Below are positions 23,830 to 32,696 of a DNA stretch of 36,164 bases, one piece after another. Within the stretch, counting starts at the first letter, position 1. Each line of letters opens with the position of its first letter. The stretch covers positions 1-36,164 of the forward strand of contig CAILJQ010000129.1 in assembly GCA_903834625.1 (NCBI GenBank). Direction: 5' to 3'. The translations under genes were made by a program, and so were the position numbers. Source of the DNA: an uncultured Bacteroidota bacterium (lineage in GTDB: Bacteria; Bacteroidota; Bacteroidia; UKL13-3). The notes under the pieces were generated by a model. The model had not been told where the DNA came from and searched no databases. It saw nothing but the letters and a program-made list of their open reading frames with translations.

Positions 23830-24966
23830 ATGACATTTCATAAAGTCCTTTTGTTCGCACTTTCATTTGTAACCTCTGCTACTTCATTTGCCCAAAAAAA
23901 AGGGGCACAAAAAACCGAGGTAAAAGAATCTTTTCAGGTTGTTAATCCAGGCAAAGGGGTATTAGAATTTGACTACCTAAGATTTGATTTTGGTAGTATT
24001 AATGAAAAAGGTGGAAGGGTTTACCATGATTTCCATTTTATAAACAATGGACAAGGTCCAATTACCATAAAAAATGTTATTACCTCTTGCGGTTGCACCC
24101 ATTCAGATTGGACAAGAAATCCCATTTTACCAGGAGATTCAGGCATCGTTAGGGCTTCCTTCGATCCAGATGGTAGACAAGGAAAATTTGATAAAAACTT
24201 AGTGGTAGAAACAGATGGTTCGCCAGCTTCTATCTCCTTAATTATAAAAGGGCATGTTTATCCTTCAAGGTTTAATTTTACGGATACTTACAAATATCAG
24301 TATGGAAATTTAGCTGTTAAGACCAACTCTTTGCGGTTTGATCATGTAAAGACCAACTCCTATGACTCAACTGAAATTGGTTTTTATAACATGAGTAACA
24401 AGAAAATTTATGTATATAAAATTGTAGCTCCTAGTAATATAGTTACCATTAAGCCATACGATCATATGCCTCCTAATACTGATATGCGCATTAAGGTGAA
24501 ATATTACCCTGCCCAACCCTTTGAGTATGGTCCTGTAAAACAGGAAATTAAGGTTTATACCAATGATGATTCTATTCCAGTGAAAGTGTTTTATATTCAA
24601 GCTAATATTGAAGAGGACTATAGCGGATTAACAAAGTCGGAACTAAAAAAATCGCCCAAAGTTAAACTCAATACCAATACCGTTGATTTGGGAAATGTTT
24701 CACTTTTTAGCACACCAACTGCCAAATTTACCATTACCAATTCGGGTAAATCAGATCTTGTTATCAGAAGAGTAATAAGAACCTGTAATTGCTTAAGTCC
24801 CGAACTGTCGCAAACAGTTATTCCTAAAGGAAAAACGGCTACATTGGATGTGGTATATTCTTTGGCAAATATGGCTGGCCCAGACACTAAAACACTTAAG
24901 ATTATTACAAATGACCCTACACAACCAGAAATTACATTGTCAGTGAAAATCAACGTGACCGAGTAA
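23830..24966 (+). CDS. Exported protein with two DUF1573 (ASH-like) domains
   Basis: A 378-residue protein with a signal peptide (1-21, ending ATSFA before QKK). DUF1573 appears twice: about 40-140 (LEFDYLRFDFGSINEKGG, VITSCGCTHSDW, PGDSGIVRASFDPDGRQGKF) and about 285-378 (VDLGNVSLFSTPTAKFTITN, VIRTCNCLSPELS, KTLKIITNDPTQPEI). A middle region, about 150-265, has a similar immunoglobulin-like strand pattern without the Cys signature. DUF1573 proteins are common exported proteins in Bacteroidota; their job is not known. An inverted repeat followed by TTATTTTT downstream (24990-25011) may end the transcript. Confidence 0.88.
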   Translation: MTFHKVLLFALSFVTSATSFAQKKGAQKTEVKESFQVVNPGKGVLEFDYLRFDFGSINEKGGRVYHDFHFINNGQGPITIKNVITSCGCTHSDWTRNPILPGDSGIVRASFDPDGRQGKFDKNLVVETDGSPASISLIIKGHVYPSRFNFTDTYKYQYGNLAVKTNSLRFDHVKTNSYDSTEIGFYNMSNKKIYVYKIVAPSNIVTIKPYDHMPPNTDMRIKVKYYPAQPFEYGPVKQEIKVYTNDDSIPVKVFYIQANIEEDYSGLTKSELKKSPKVKLNTNTVDLGNVSLFSTPTAKFTITNSGKSDLVIRRVIRTCNCLSPELSQTVIPKGKTATLDVVYSLANMAGPDTKTLKIITNDPTQPEITLSVKINVTE

Positions 24967-24979
24967 TTTTTGGCAGGTT

Positions 24980-25011
24980 TTTGTCGTTAAATGCCACAGG
25001 CATTATTTTTG
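24980..25011 (+). promoter_or_regulatory. Promoter of the HtrA-like gene, with an inverted repeat in the spacer
   Basis: TTTG (24980-24983), a 20-base spacer and TATTTTTG (25004-25011) match the Bacteroidota consensus. Within the spacer AATGCC and GGCATT (24990-24995 and 24999-25004) form a six-base inverted repeat around ACA, which could be an operator or, with the T-run, a weak terminator for the DUF1573 gene. Confidence 0.65.
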
Positions 25012-25048
25012 ATTCCTGAGAATTTTGTCAAAATTATTTTCTTGAAGT

Positions 25049-26476
25049 ATGAATAAATTAGCTATTGTAGCCATTGGCTTTGTGGGCGGAATATTTGGCG
25101 CCTTAAGTATTGCCCAATTTCAAAAAAAAGAATTCCATTTAGATACTGTAAATGGTAGTCCAGTAAACACCATTGATTACAAAGGAACTTCACTTGCCAG
25201 TGCAGATTTTGTGAAGGCATCGCAAGCAAGTATTCACAGCGTTGTTTTTATTAAAACACTTACCAACCAAAGAATGTATCAAGACCCATTTTATGATTTT
25301 TGGAGTGGTATGGACTTTTTTGGTCGCCGCGGACCAGTGGCCAGTTCTGGATCTGGAGTGATTTTAACCGCCGATGGTTACATAGTGACCAATTTACATG
25401 TAGTGAAAAATGCCGACCAAATTGAGGTTATTATGAATAACAACAAGCAATCATACAAAGCAAAGGTGATTGGCACTGATCCTTCAACCGATTTAGCCTT
25501 GTTGAAAATTGATGCAAACAATTTACCTCATGTGGTCTTAGGAAATTCAGACCAAGTGCAAGTAGGTGAATGGGTTTTGGCAGTGGGTAATCCATTTAAT
25601 TTAACTTCAACCGTTACCGCTGGAATTGTAAGTGCGAAAGGAAGAAATATTAATATTGTGAATAACCAATTTCCTATAGAAAGTTTTATTCAAACGGATG
25701 CAGCCATTAACCCAGGTAATAGTGGTGGGGCTTTGGTTGACTTAGAGGGTAAACTCATAGGAATTAACACGGCCATCGCAAGTAATACGGGCTCTTATAA
25801 TGGTTATGGATTTGCTATTCCAGTAAATATTGTAGCCAAAATTGTTAAGGATTTGGTTGATTACAAAGCTGTACAGAGAGGCTTTACTGGAATGGAAGTA
25901 AAAGAAATTGATGGAGCCACCGCGCTTCGTCTTAAAATAAATAATAACCATGGGGTTATTGTGGATTATGTGCTTCCTGAAGGGCCAGCCGAGCAAGCAG
26001 GAATTCGTGTGGGAGATTTGGTCCTAAAAATTAATGAAAAGGATATTGATAGTAAAGCCAATTTAGATGAACAAATTGCCTATTTAAGACCTGGTGATAA
26101 AGTGAAGGTGAATTATATAAGAGATGGTAAAACAGAAGTTACCACCCTAACTTTATTAAATGAACAAGGAACCACAGCCATAATGAAGAAGGGGACTGTT
26201 AGTTCAGATATTCTTGGTGCCGATTTTCAACCCATTTCAAAAATTGAAAAAGATAAATTAGGCGTAAGTTCAGGCTTTAGAATAAGCAATATTAGGCAAG
26301 GACGTATTGCAAGTATGGGGATTCAGGAAGGATTTGTGATTACCGGACTTAATAAAAAGTCTTACGACAATGTAGATGATTTAATAAAGGCAATTGAAAA
26401 TGCAAGAGGTCAAGTTTCCATTGAAGGAATCTTTGCTAATGGAGGTAGGGGTGTATTTTCATTTTACATGTATTAA
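25049..26476 (+). CDS. HtrA/Deg-family periplasmic serine protease
   Basis: Envelope quality-control protease of 475 residues. An N-terminal hydrophobic segment (4-22, LAIVAIGFVGGIFGALSIA) is a signal peptide or anchor. The trypsin-like domain carries H117 (VTNLHVV), D148 (STDLALL) and S225 (NPGNSGGAL). Two PDZ domains follow, about 275-375 (VQRGFTGMEVKEIDG, AGIRVGDLVLKINEKDI) and about 385-475 (SKIEKDKLGVSSGFRIS, GFVITGLNKKSYDNVDDL). Its promoter lies in the 82-base gap. Members of this family degrade or refold damaged exported proteins and are often stress-induced, which the spacer palindrome could mediate; that is inference. Confidence 0.95.
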   Translation: MNKLAIVAIGFVGGIFGALSIAQFQKKEFHLDTVNGSPVNTIDYKGTSLASADFVKASQASIHSVVFIKTLTNQRMYQDPFYDFWSGMDFFGRRGPVASSGSGVILTADGYIVTNLHVVKNADQIEVIMNNNKQSYKAKVIGTDPSTDLALLKIDANNLPHVVLGNSDQVQVGEWVLAVGNPFNLTSTVTAGIVSAKGRNINIVNNQFPIESFIQTDAAINPGNSGGALVDLEGKLIGINTAIASNTGSYNGYGFAIPVNIVAKIVKDLVDYKAVQRGFTGMEVKEIDGATALRLKINNNHGVIVDYVLPEGPAEQAGIRVGDLVLKINEKDIDSKANLDEQIAYLRPGDKVKVNYIRDGKTEVTTLTLLNEQGTTAIMKKGTVSSDILGADFQPISKIEKDKLGVSSGFRISNIRQGRIASMGIQEGFVITGLNKKSYDNVDDLIKAIENARGQVSIEGIFANGGRGVFSFYMY

Positions 26477-26567
26477 TATTTCTGTAAGGTTTTAACCAGA
26501 AGGGCAATTTATTTTTTAGATAGCGGAATTTTCATCATCTTGCACCTTCTACATAAAAGCTCAACAC

Positions 26568-27338
26568 ATGATTAATTTTGAATTTTTAGAGGCAAATAAA
26601 GACAAGTTTAGGAAACAATTTTTAGAAGCGCAACCTTTTCCGCATATAGGTATTGATGGTATTTGTGACGAAGAAAAATTAACAGAATTATATAATCAAA
26701 TCCCTGAGATCGATACTCCTAGTGCTGATTACGTATTCGCGAAAAACAAATTTGAAAAGAGCAAATATTATGAGTTAGGTGGTTTGTTTCTTGAATTGCA
26801 TAACGACTTCCTGAATCCCAAATTTGGTGAATTGGTTAGCTACATAACCAATGAAGATGTGTTTATTGATCCTACCTTTTACGGAGGTGGAATCCACCAA
26901 GGTAAAAATGGTAGCTTTTTAGATATGCATGCTGATTTTAACTACCATCCGTTAAAAGAAACTTGGTTTAGGAACCTTAATCTTTTATTGTATATCAACA
27001 AAGATTGGAAAAAAGAATACGGTGGAGAGCTGAAATTGGAAGATGGCAGAACAGGCGTAAAAACAGAAGTAGACGTGCCTTTTAACAGATTAGCAATTAT
27101 GCATTGCAGAGGGTATACATTGCATGGGTATGACCCAATCCGTTTTCCTGAAAATATGGCAAGGACCTCTATTGCGGCATACGCTTATACCATCCATGAA
27201 AAGCAATTGGAGTCGAGCAGAACAACTGTATGGCATGTAGAAAAGGAAAATCCTATTAAGTATTTGATTTCAAAAATTTGGGTGCCTGCAGTTAAAATTA
27301 AAAGCTATTTTAGTAAAAGTAAAACAGCCGATCATTAA
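26568..27338 (+). CDS. 2-oxoglutarate/Fe(II)-dependent oxygenase (prolyl 4-hydroxylase-like)
   Basis: A 256-residue cytoplasmic hydroxylase of the double-stranded beta-helix fold. The iron site is H121 and D123 in FLDMHADFNYHP plus H186 in YTLHGYDP; R199 in ARTSIAAYAYT should bind 2-oxoglutarate. The LYINKDWKKEYGGELKLED strand is typical of the 2OG-Fe(II) oxygenase superfamily-3 group. The N-terminus (LEAQPFPHIGIDGICDEEKL) is the usual opening of small-molecule or protein hydroxylases of this group. It stands alone between the protease and the TonB receptor genes, so its substrate cannot be guessed from context. Confidence 0.9.
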   Translation: MINFEFLEANKDKFRKQFLEAQPFPHIGIDGICDEEKLTELYNQIPEIDTPSADYVFAKNKFEKSKYYELGGLFLELHNDFLNPKFGELVSYITNEDVFIDPTFYGGGIHQGKNGSFLDMHADFNYHPLKETWFRNLNLLLYINKDWKKEYGGELKLEDGRTGVKTEVDVPFNRLAIMHCRGYTLHGYDPIRFPENMARTSIAAYAYTIHEKQLESSRTTVWHVEKENPIKYLISKIWVPAVKIKSYFSKSKTADH

Positions 27339-27369
27339 TTGAAATAATGTTTTCTTTGGTTCATACCGA

Positions 27370-29772
27370 ATGAAAATGTTTTTCAAAAAAGCCATGAAAA
27401 CTAAACTTCTTTACCTCCTTTTATGGGTTGTTTTGCTTGCATTTACTGAACAGTTGCAGGCTCAAAAAATAACCTTAAGTGGTTATGTAAAAGACAGTGC
27501 CACGGGCGAAACCTTAATTGGTGCAGTGGTTAAAAATCCTGAGGGTAACCTTGGTACTGTTACCAATACCTACGGTTTTTTCTCTATCTCATTTCCTGAA
27601 AATACTCCCTATTTTATCTGTTCTTATTTGGGATACAAAGCCCAGAAAATTACTTTAAATGGTAAAAGTAAAACCTACCAGATTAGCCTTATTAGGCAGA
27701 ACTTAGAAGAAAAAGAGGTGGTTATAAATGCAGAACGATTAGATAAAAATGTTCGCAGCACCGAAATGAGCAGAATTGAATTGAGTGGTGATAAAATCAA
27801 GTCATTACCCGTAGTTTTTGGCGAACCAGATGTATTAAAAGCTATAACATTATTACCCGGTATAAAAAGTGGAGGAGAAGCCAGCACCGGCTTTTACGTT
27901 AGAGGGGGAGGTCCCGATCAAAATTTAATTTTAATGGACGAGGCAGTGGTGTATAACCCCTCTCACCTGTTTGGTTTTTTGTCGGTCTTTAACTCAGACG
28001 CTGTAAAAAATATAGACATCATTAAAGGGGGAATGCCTGCAAATTATGGCGGGAGATTGTCTTCTATTTTAAATGTGAACATGCGTGATGGAAACAACCA
28101 AGAATTCAAATCGAATGGTGGAGTTGGATTAATTTCTACGCGCTTATCGGCTGAAGGGCCAATATCTAAAGGTAAAAGTAGCTTTTTAGTAGCTGCACGA
28201 AGAACCTATATTGACGTATTAGTAAAACCATTTTTACCTGCAGATATTAAAGGGAATAGTTACTATTTTTATGATATGAACCTAAAACTGAATTTCATTT
28301 TAGGTGAAAAAGACCGCTTATTTATTTCAGGTTACTTTGGAAGAGATATCTTAGATTATAAAAGTCAATTAAACAGGGCTGTTCAATTTAACTTTGGATG
28401 GGGTAATTCTACTGCTACTGCGAGATGGAATCATGTGTTCAATTCAAAGCTTTTTAGTAATACAAGCATCATTTTTAATAGATATGAATTGTTCAACGAT
28501 TTTCAATTTGGTGCAGGTGGGTTTATGGTAAGAAGTAGCTTGCGCGATTGGAATTTTAAGTCGGATTTTACGTGGTTTCCTAAAGATAACCATGAGGTAA
28601 AATTTGGTATAAACTACACTTATCATACCTTTCAACCAGGCATCCTTACAGGAAATATTGGTTCAATCCAAATAGGTGAAACCATTAACAAACAATACGC
28701 GCATGAATACGCCGCCTATTTATTGGACGATTTTAAATTGAATCACCGTTGGGCATTTAATTATGGGGTGAGATTGGTTGCTTTTCAATTGGTTGGGCCC
28801 TACACAAAGGAGGATTTTGATCTAGATACCCAACTGCCCAATGGCAATAAAACCAACTATAGTCCCGGTCAAACCATTGCCTATTATCCTCGGTTTGAAC
28901 CAAGGGCGAGCGCCAATTATTTGTTAAATGAAGAATCAAGTATCAAAGGAAGTTATACCCAAACTTATCAATTTCTTCATTTAGCCACTAGCTCGGGTGC
29001 ACAATTTCCTGTAGATTTATGGGTTCCAAGCAGTAGTTTAGTAAAGCCTCAAATGGCTAGGCAATTTGCCTTAGGATATTTTAGAAATTTTCAGAAGAAT
29101 GCCTACGAATCTTCTGCTGAAATCTATTACAAACCTATGAAGAATCAAATAGAGTTCAAACCAGGTGCCTCATTGTTCTTTAACCAAAACCTAGAAAGTG
29201 AAATGGTTTTTGGAGAAGGTTTGAGTTACGGATTGGAATTATTCTTAAGGAAAAAAACAGGCAAATTAAACGGCTGGATAGGGTATACCTGGAGTCGCAC
29301 GACAAGGCAATTTGACGCATTAAATAATGGCAAACCTTATTTTTATAGGTATGATAGAACCCACGATATTTCTTTGTTATTGAGCTATCAATTTAATAAG
29401 AAATGGGCAGGTAATTTTGTGTTTGTCTTTGGTACTGGAAATGCCACTACCTTGCCCGATTCACGTTATGCCTATCGTTTTGGGGTTGATCCAACCACAG
29501 GTGAACCAAAATTTGTGATAGTTGATAAATATGGTGCTGTGAACTCGTTCAGAATGCCTGCATACCATAGAGCAGATATTTCTTTTACCTATATGGTGAA
29601 ACAAACCAAGAAATTTGAAAGTAGCTGGAACTTCAGTATCTATAATATTTACAACAGGGCAAATCCTTATTTTATTTACTTTTTACCAGATACCGAAACG
29701 CAAACAGTGAAAGCCTTTATGGTTTATTTATTCCCTATTTTGCCTTCTGTACAATGGAATTTTAAATTTTAA
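27370..29772 (+). CDS. TonB-dependent outer-membrane receptor with CarboxypepD_reg-like domain
   Basis: An 800-residue outer-membrane transporter energised by TonB. After the signal peptide (ending EQLQA before QKIT), residues about 35-115 are a carboxypeptidase regulatory-like domain (LSGYVKDSATGETLIGAVV). The plug follows, about 125-240 (FGEPDVLKAITLLPGIKSG, FYVRGGGPDQNLILMDEAVV), then the beta-barrel to the C-terminal LPSVQWNFKF, with aromatic Phe at the end as expected. The second Met (27394, MKTKLLYLLLWVV) would give a tidier signal peptide. The DUF4249 lipoprotein gene starts four bases later, the standard pairing for this receptor group. The imported ligand is unknown. Confidence 0.94.
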   Translation: MKMFFKKAMKTKLLYLLLWVVLLAFTEQLQAQKITLSGYVKDSATGETLIGAVVKNPEGNLGTVTNTYGFFSISFPENTPYFICSYLGYKAQKITLNGKSKTYQISLIRQNLEEKEVVINAERLDKNVRSTEMSRIELSGDKIKSLPVVFGEPDVLKAITLLPGIKSGGEASTGFYVRGGGPDQNLILMDEAVVYNPSHLFGFLSVFNSDAVKNIDIIKGGMPANYGGRLSSILNVNMRDGNNQEFKSNGGVGLISTRLSAEGPISKGKSSFLVAARRTYIDVLVKPFLPADIKGNSYYFYDMNLKLNFILGEKDRLFISGYFGRDILDYKSQLNRAVQFNFGWGNSTATARWNHVFNSKLFSNTSIIFNRYELFNDFQFGAGGFMVRSSLRDWNFKSDFTWFPKDNHEVKFGINYTYHTFQPGILTGNIGSIQIGETINKQYAHEYAAYLLDDFKLNHRWAFNYGVRLVAFQLVGPYTKEDFDLDTQLPNGNKTNYSPGQTIAYYPRFEPRASANYLLNEESSIKGSYTQTYQFLHLATSSGAQFPVDLWVPSSSLVKPQMARQFALGYFRNFQKNAYESSAEIYYKPMKNQIEFKPGASLFFNQNLESEMVFGEGLSYGLELFLRKKTGKLNGWIGYTWSRTTRQFDALNNGKPYFYRYDRTHDISLLLSYQFNKKWAGNFVFVFGTGNATTLPDSRYAYRFGVDPTTGEPKFVIVDKYGAVNSFRMPAYHRADISFTYMVKQTKKFESSWNFSIYNIYNRANPYFIYFLPDTETQTVKAFMVYLFPILPSVQWNFKF

Positions 29773-29776
29773 GCGC

Positions 29777-30628
29777 ATGAAAACTACCAACCTCTTTTTC
29801 TTTTTTATGTGTGTAGGACTCGTGTTTTACTCTTGTGAAAAAGAAATACAAATAGATGTACCACCCGCAAAAGAAGAATTGGTTGTAGAAGCCTCTATTA
29901 ACCAATTAACACCCACATTAAACTACGTACTCATTTCAAAAACCCTCGATTATTTTAACCCAAGTTTGAGTGTGAACGCAGTTTCTGGGGCCGCCGTGTA
30001 CATTACAGAGGGCAATATAGTAGGGAATGATACTTTGTTCGATAGTGGAAACAGAACACAATTTTTTGATGTTCTGGATACGCTTATTCCTGGATTATAC
30101 ATCAATCCATTCTTTACAGGGAATATTGAAAAGCCTTATTTACTGGAAATAGAGCTTACAGATGGCCGAAAAATTACTGGCAAAACATTTATTCCTAAAC
30201 CAAGTACTTTTGATAGCATTCATTATTGGTTCGAGAAAAACAACCAAGATACCAATGCGTTTTTCTATCTGCAATGGATGGATGGTCCAGAGCAAAATAA
30301 TTACAGAATGGTGCTTAAGAAGGGTTTCTTGCCCTTTTTAACAGGCTGGGGATATGGTGACAGGTTTTATACTTTTGACGACAGTCAGATCAATAACAAG
30401 CCCAGGCCGTTTCTTATGTTGAACCCATTTAAATATGGTGATACCGTTAATATTTATCTTTCTCAAATAGGAAGATCTGAATATTTGTTTTGGGATTCAT
30501 TTAGGTCGGCTGCAAACAACGGCGGGCCATTTGCAACCCCGGTTAATGTCAAATCAAACGTAGAAGGTGCAATAGGGTCGTTTACAGGTTATGCCCTTAC
30601 TCAAACCCAATTGATTTTAAGAGAATAG
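29777..30628 (+). CDS. DUF4249 outer-membrane lipoprotein
   Basis: A 283-residue lipoprotein with lipobox FYSC (Cys20) after a Phe-rich signal sequence. EKEIQIDVPPAKEELVVEASI followed by GAAVYITEG is the characteristic N-terminal part of DUF4249. Such proteins are encoded directly after TonB receptors with a regulatory-like domain, as here with a four-base gap, and are thought to be surface partners of the receptor, by analogy with SusD; that role is inferred. Cys20 is followed by Glu-Lys-Glu, not a strong inner-membrane retention signal. The gene ends one base from the convergent DUF1801 gene. Confidence 0.9.
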   Translation: MKTTNLFFFFMCVGLVFYSCEKEIQIDVPPAKEELVVEASINQLTPTLNYVLISKTLDYFNPSLSVNAVSGAAVYITEGNIVGNDTLFDSGNRTQFFDVLDTLIPGLYINPFFTGNIEKPYLLEIELTDGRKITGKTFIPKPSTFDSIHYWFEKNNQDTNAFFYLQWMDGPEQNNYRMVLKKGFLPFLTGWGYGDRFYTFDDSQINNKPRPFLMLNPFKYGDTVNIYLSQIGRSEYLFWDSFRSAANNGGPFATPVNVKSNVEGAIGSFTGYALTQTQLILRE

Positions 30629-30629
30629 C

Positions 30630-31091
30630 CTATTTTTTTCTGGTATCTAAAATGGAAGTATAAATTTGAATCCATTCATCCACGCTCATTTTCGACATCA
30701 ATTCTTCTATCAATTCAAAAGGAATATCCTCTGGTTTTTTGAAGCGAATACAGCTTTTCCCCATGTCTAATTTTTTCTTTGAGTGCTTGGGAAACTCCGC
30801 AACAAACCAATCTAATAATTCAGGTTTGCTATATATGCCCATATGGTAAATGGCAATAAAATTCTTTTGTGATGCCAAACTAATAAAGGGGAGAGGCAAT
30901 TCAGGCGAACAATGATAACCATTAGGGTATTTTGAAAAAGGCACCACATATCCTATCATTCCATAACTCATTTGCTCCTCGGCACCTTTTATTTGTTTTT
31001 TACAAATAGCTCTAAGCCGCATCATGGCATCCTTTCTGTCTTCCGGGATCTCCTTCAGGTAGTCTTCAATTTGTTTTGCTGAACTTTGCAT
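30630..31091 (-). CDS. DUF1801 (YdhG-like) protein
   Basis: A 153-residue cytoplasmic protein of the DUF1801 family, whose members have a frataxin-like fold and are sometimes annotated as iron chaperones. Visible marks: VDxYL-like start AKQIEDYLKEIPEDRKDAMMRLRAICKKQ, the EEQMSYGMIGYVVPF core, NFIAIYHMGIY and the closing GKSCIRFKKPEDIPFELIEELM. No metal site is obvious. It lies between convergent DUF4249 and the split OmpA gene; its function is unknown. Stop codon TAG. Confidence 0.85.
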   Translation of the reverse strand: MQSSAKQIEDYLKEIPEDRKDAMMRLRAICKKQIKGAEEQMSYGMIGYVVPFSKYPNGYHCSPELPLPFISLASQKNFIAIYHMGIYSKPELLDWFVAEFPKHSKKKLDMGKSCIRFKKPEDIPFELIEELMSKMSVDEWIQIYTSILDTRKK

Positions 31092-31106
31092 AGGTGAAAT
31101 TAAATA

Positions 31107-31874
31107 TTAAAAGAAAATAGATAATTCAATTCGTCTGTTTTTTATTCTACCTTCTTTGGTAGCATTGTCGGCTATGGGCTTAGTATCACCATACCCCGAA
31201 AAATAAAGCCTAGCACTGTCAATTCCTTTAGATAACAAATACATCTGAACAGCTCTTGCTCTATTTTCAGATAACTCCAGGTTGGTGGCGGGATCACCCA
31301 CATTGTCGGTATGTCCGCCAATGAGTAATCTATAGTCTGTATTTAGCTCTAATAAGGTAGCAACTTGATTTAAGGCTTCAAGACTTTGCTTTTGTAGAAC
31401 CGCCTTGCCTGGCTCAAATTGTATACCCAAGGAAGCTTTTTGCAAAGTCTTTTTTAGGTCGGCTTTTATTTCTGGACAGCCTTCAAGACTTTCTATTCCA
31501 GCCACCTTTGGACATTTGTCTATGTTTTCTAAAATCCCATCACCATCAACATCGGGGCAACCATGTAATGCAGTAAAACCTTTCAGATCTGGACAATAAT
31601 CCTCAGAATCCATAACGCCATCAGCATCCTTGTCTGGACATCCCTTTAAACTAATTGCTCCGGAAGTTTCAGGGCATTTATCTAGATAATCGGGTATTCC
31701 ATCTCCATCTTTATCAGGACAACCGTCTAAGGAAGATGCACCAATAATGAGGGGACATTTATCTTTTTCATCTGGCACTCCATCCAAATCAGTATCTAAA
31801 GGAGTAGTTTGAACGACAACTTTTTGATTTTGTTCTACATGAGTAGAAGGGACAGTTTCTTTTTTTCTTTTTAT
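31107..31874 (-). CDS. Downstream half of a split OmpA-family protein: TSP3 repeats and OmpA domain
   Basis: This frame is open from just after a TGA (31875-31877) to TAA at 31107, 255 codons. It begins IKRKKETVPSTHVEQ, continues through thrombospondin type 3-like calcium repeats (DTDLDGVPDEKDKCP, GCPDKDGDGIPD, GCPDKDADGVMD, GCPDVDGDGI) and ends with a peptidoglycan-binding OmpA domain (about the last 115 residues: LLIGGHTDNVGDPATNLELSENRA, FSGYGDTKPIADN, NRRIELSIFF). It has no ATG and no signal peptide of its own; the only usual start is TTG at 31787, inside the first repeat. In frame with the upstream barrel half, it must have formed one protein. Either the TGA is read through, or it is a nonsense mutation or sequencing error. 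Confidence 0.85.
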   Translation of the reverse strand: MKRKKETVPSTHVEQNQKVVVQTTPLDTDLDGVPDEKDKCPLIIGASSLDGCPDKDGDGIPDYLDKCPETSGAISLKGCPDKDADGVMDSEDYCPDLKGFTALHGCPDVDGDGILENIDKCPKVAGIESLEGCPEIKADLKKTLQKASLGIQFEPGKAVLQKQSLEALNQVATLLELNTDYRLLIGGHTDNVGDPATNLELSENRARAVQMYLLSKGIDSARLYFSGYGDTKPIADNATKEGRIKNRRIELSIFF

Positions 31875-32555
31875 TCAGAACGCTGGAGTGCCAGTAACTT
31901 TCGAGGGCTTACCAAACAAATAGCTAACCCCTATAGAATGGTTCCAAAATTGGTCAAAAGAAAACTTGGTATAAGCTGGATTTCCTTCAACAATGTCTCC
32001 GTTGGTCCAAGCGTAGTGACTTTGAATGTTCAATAGAATGCGCTCCTCACAACGAATATTAAGGCCCAAGCCAACTGGTATAACTGCATTCATCACTGAA
32101 CTCTTTCCATAAGCATTTCCATCTTTAAGATTAACTCTTCTCATTCCAAGTCCACCAAGCAGATAGGGAGAAAATTTTGCATTATCATTACCCATGAATT
32201 TCCAACGGGCTGTTGCATCTAAGTAAATGAATTTTGAATAGAAATAGCTATTTACATTATTGTAGATTCCATGCTCACCAAACGAAGCCGAAAGGGTAAA
32301 GTCAACTTTGTTGGTATAGTATTTAGACGCGCTGATACCTAAATAAACGGGCTTGCTATTGGTTAAAGTTAATTTGTTGTCGGCATAAATACGTTTTGGA
32401 AGTAAATCAAATTTCAAAAAACCATTTCCTAAATCTCCTGAATATTCTGAAATTCCTGCATTTACACCAATTGCCCAATTAAAGTTACGGTTTTGAGCCG
32501 ACGATACATTTACCACATAAACCAGCAAAGCCAAGCTGAGTATTAATTTTCTCAT
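31875..32555 (-). CDS. Upstream half of a split OmpA-family protein: signal peptide and outer-membrane barrel
   Basis: The 226-residue product has a signal peptide (1-20, ending VVNVSSA before QNR) and an eight-strand-like outer-membrane barrel: FNWAIGVNAGISEYSGDL, PVYLGISASKYYTNKVDFTLSASFG, FIYLDATARWKF, YLLGGLGMRRVNLKD and the closing HSIGVSYLFGKPS. It ends VTGTPAF followed by TGA. The same frame continues without another stop into TSP3 repeats and an OmpA domain, an architecture normally made as a single protein of about 480 residues in Bacteroidota. TGA is used by no other gene in this window. As it stands the barrel would lack its peptidoglycan anchor. Confidence 0.85.
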   Translation of the reverse strand: MRKLILSLALLVYVVNVSSAQNRNFNWAIGVNAGISEYSGDLGNGFLKFDLLPKRIYADNKLTLTNSKPVYLGISASKYYTNKVDFTLSASFGEHGIYNNVNSYFYSKFIYLDATARWKFMGNDNAKFSPYLLGGLGMRRVNLKDGNAYGKSSVMNAVIPVGLGLNIRCEERILLNIQSHYAWTNGDIVEGNPAYTKFSFDQFWNHSIGVSYLFGKPSKVTGTPAF

Positions 32556-32666
32556 ATTTTCGTTTTATTCAATGCAGCTAAATTAAAAAAATCATATGAA
32601 TAATTGGGTATTGATTTAAAAATTACAATAAATAATTTCAGCATTCAGGTATTCAGTTAAAATAAG

Positions 32667-32674
32667 TAAGTTTG
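32667..32674 (+). promoter_or_regulatory. Candidate -7 box of the DUF2520 gene
   Basis: TAAGTTTG matches TAnnTTTG; a TTC lies about 20 bases upstream in place of TTTG. Transcription would start near 32681, after the in-frame TGA at 32673, which supports the TTG start at 32697. Confidence 0.4.
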
Positions 32675-32696
32675 AGCAGAAAGAAAGGGTAACAAG

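Noticed and set aside
31851-31877. A-rich run AAAAAAAG just after the TGA of the split OmpA gene as a programmed frameshift site
   Set aside because: Both halves are already in the same frame, so a shift there would not join them, and the run lies after the stop.
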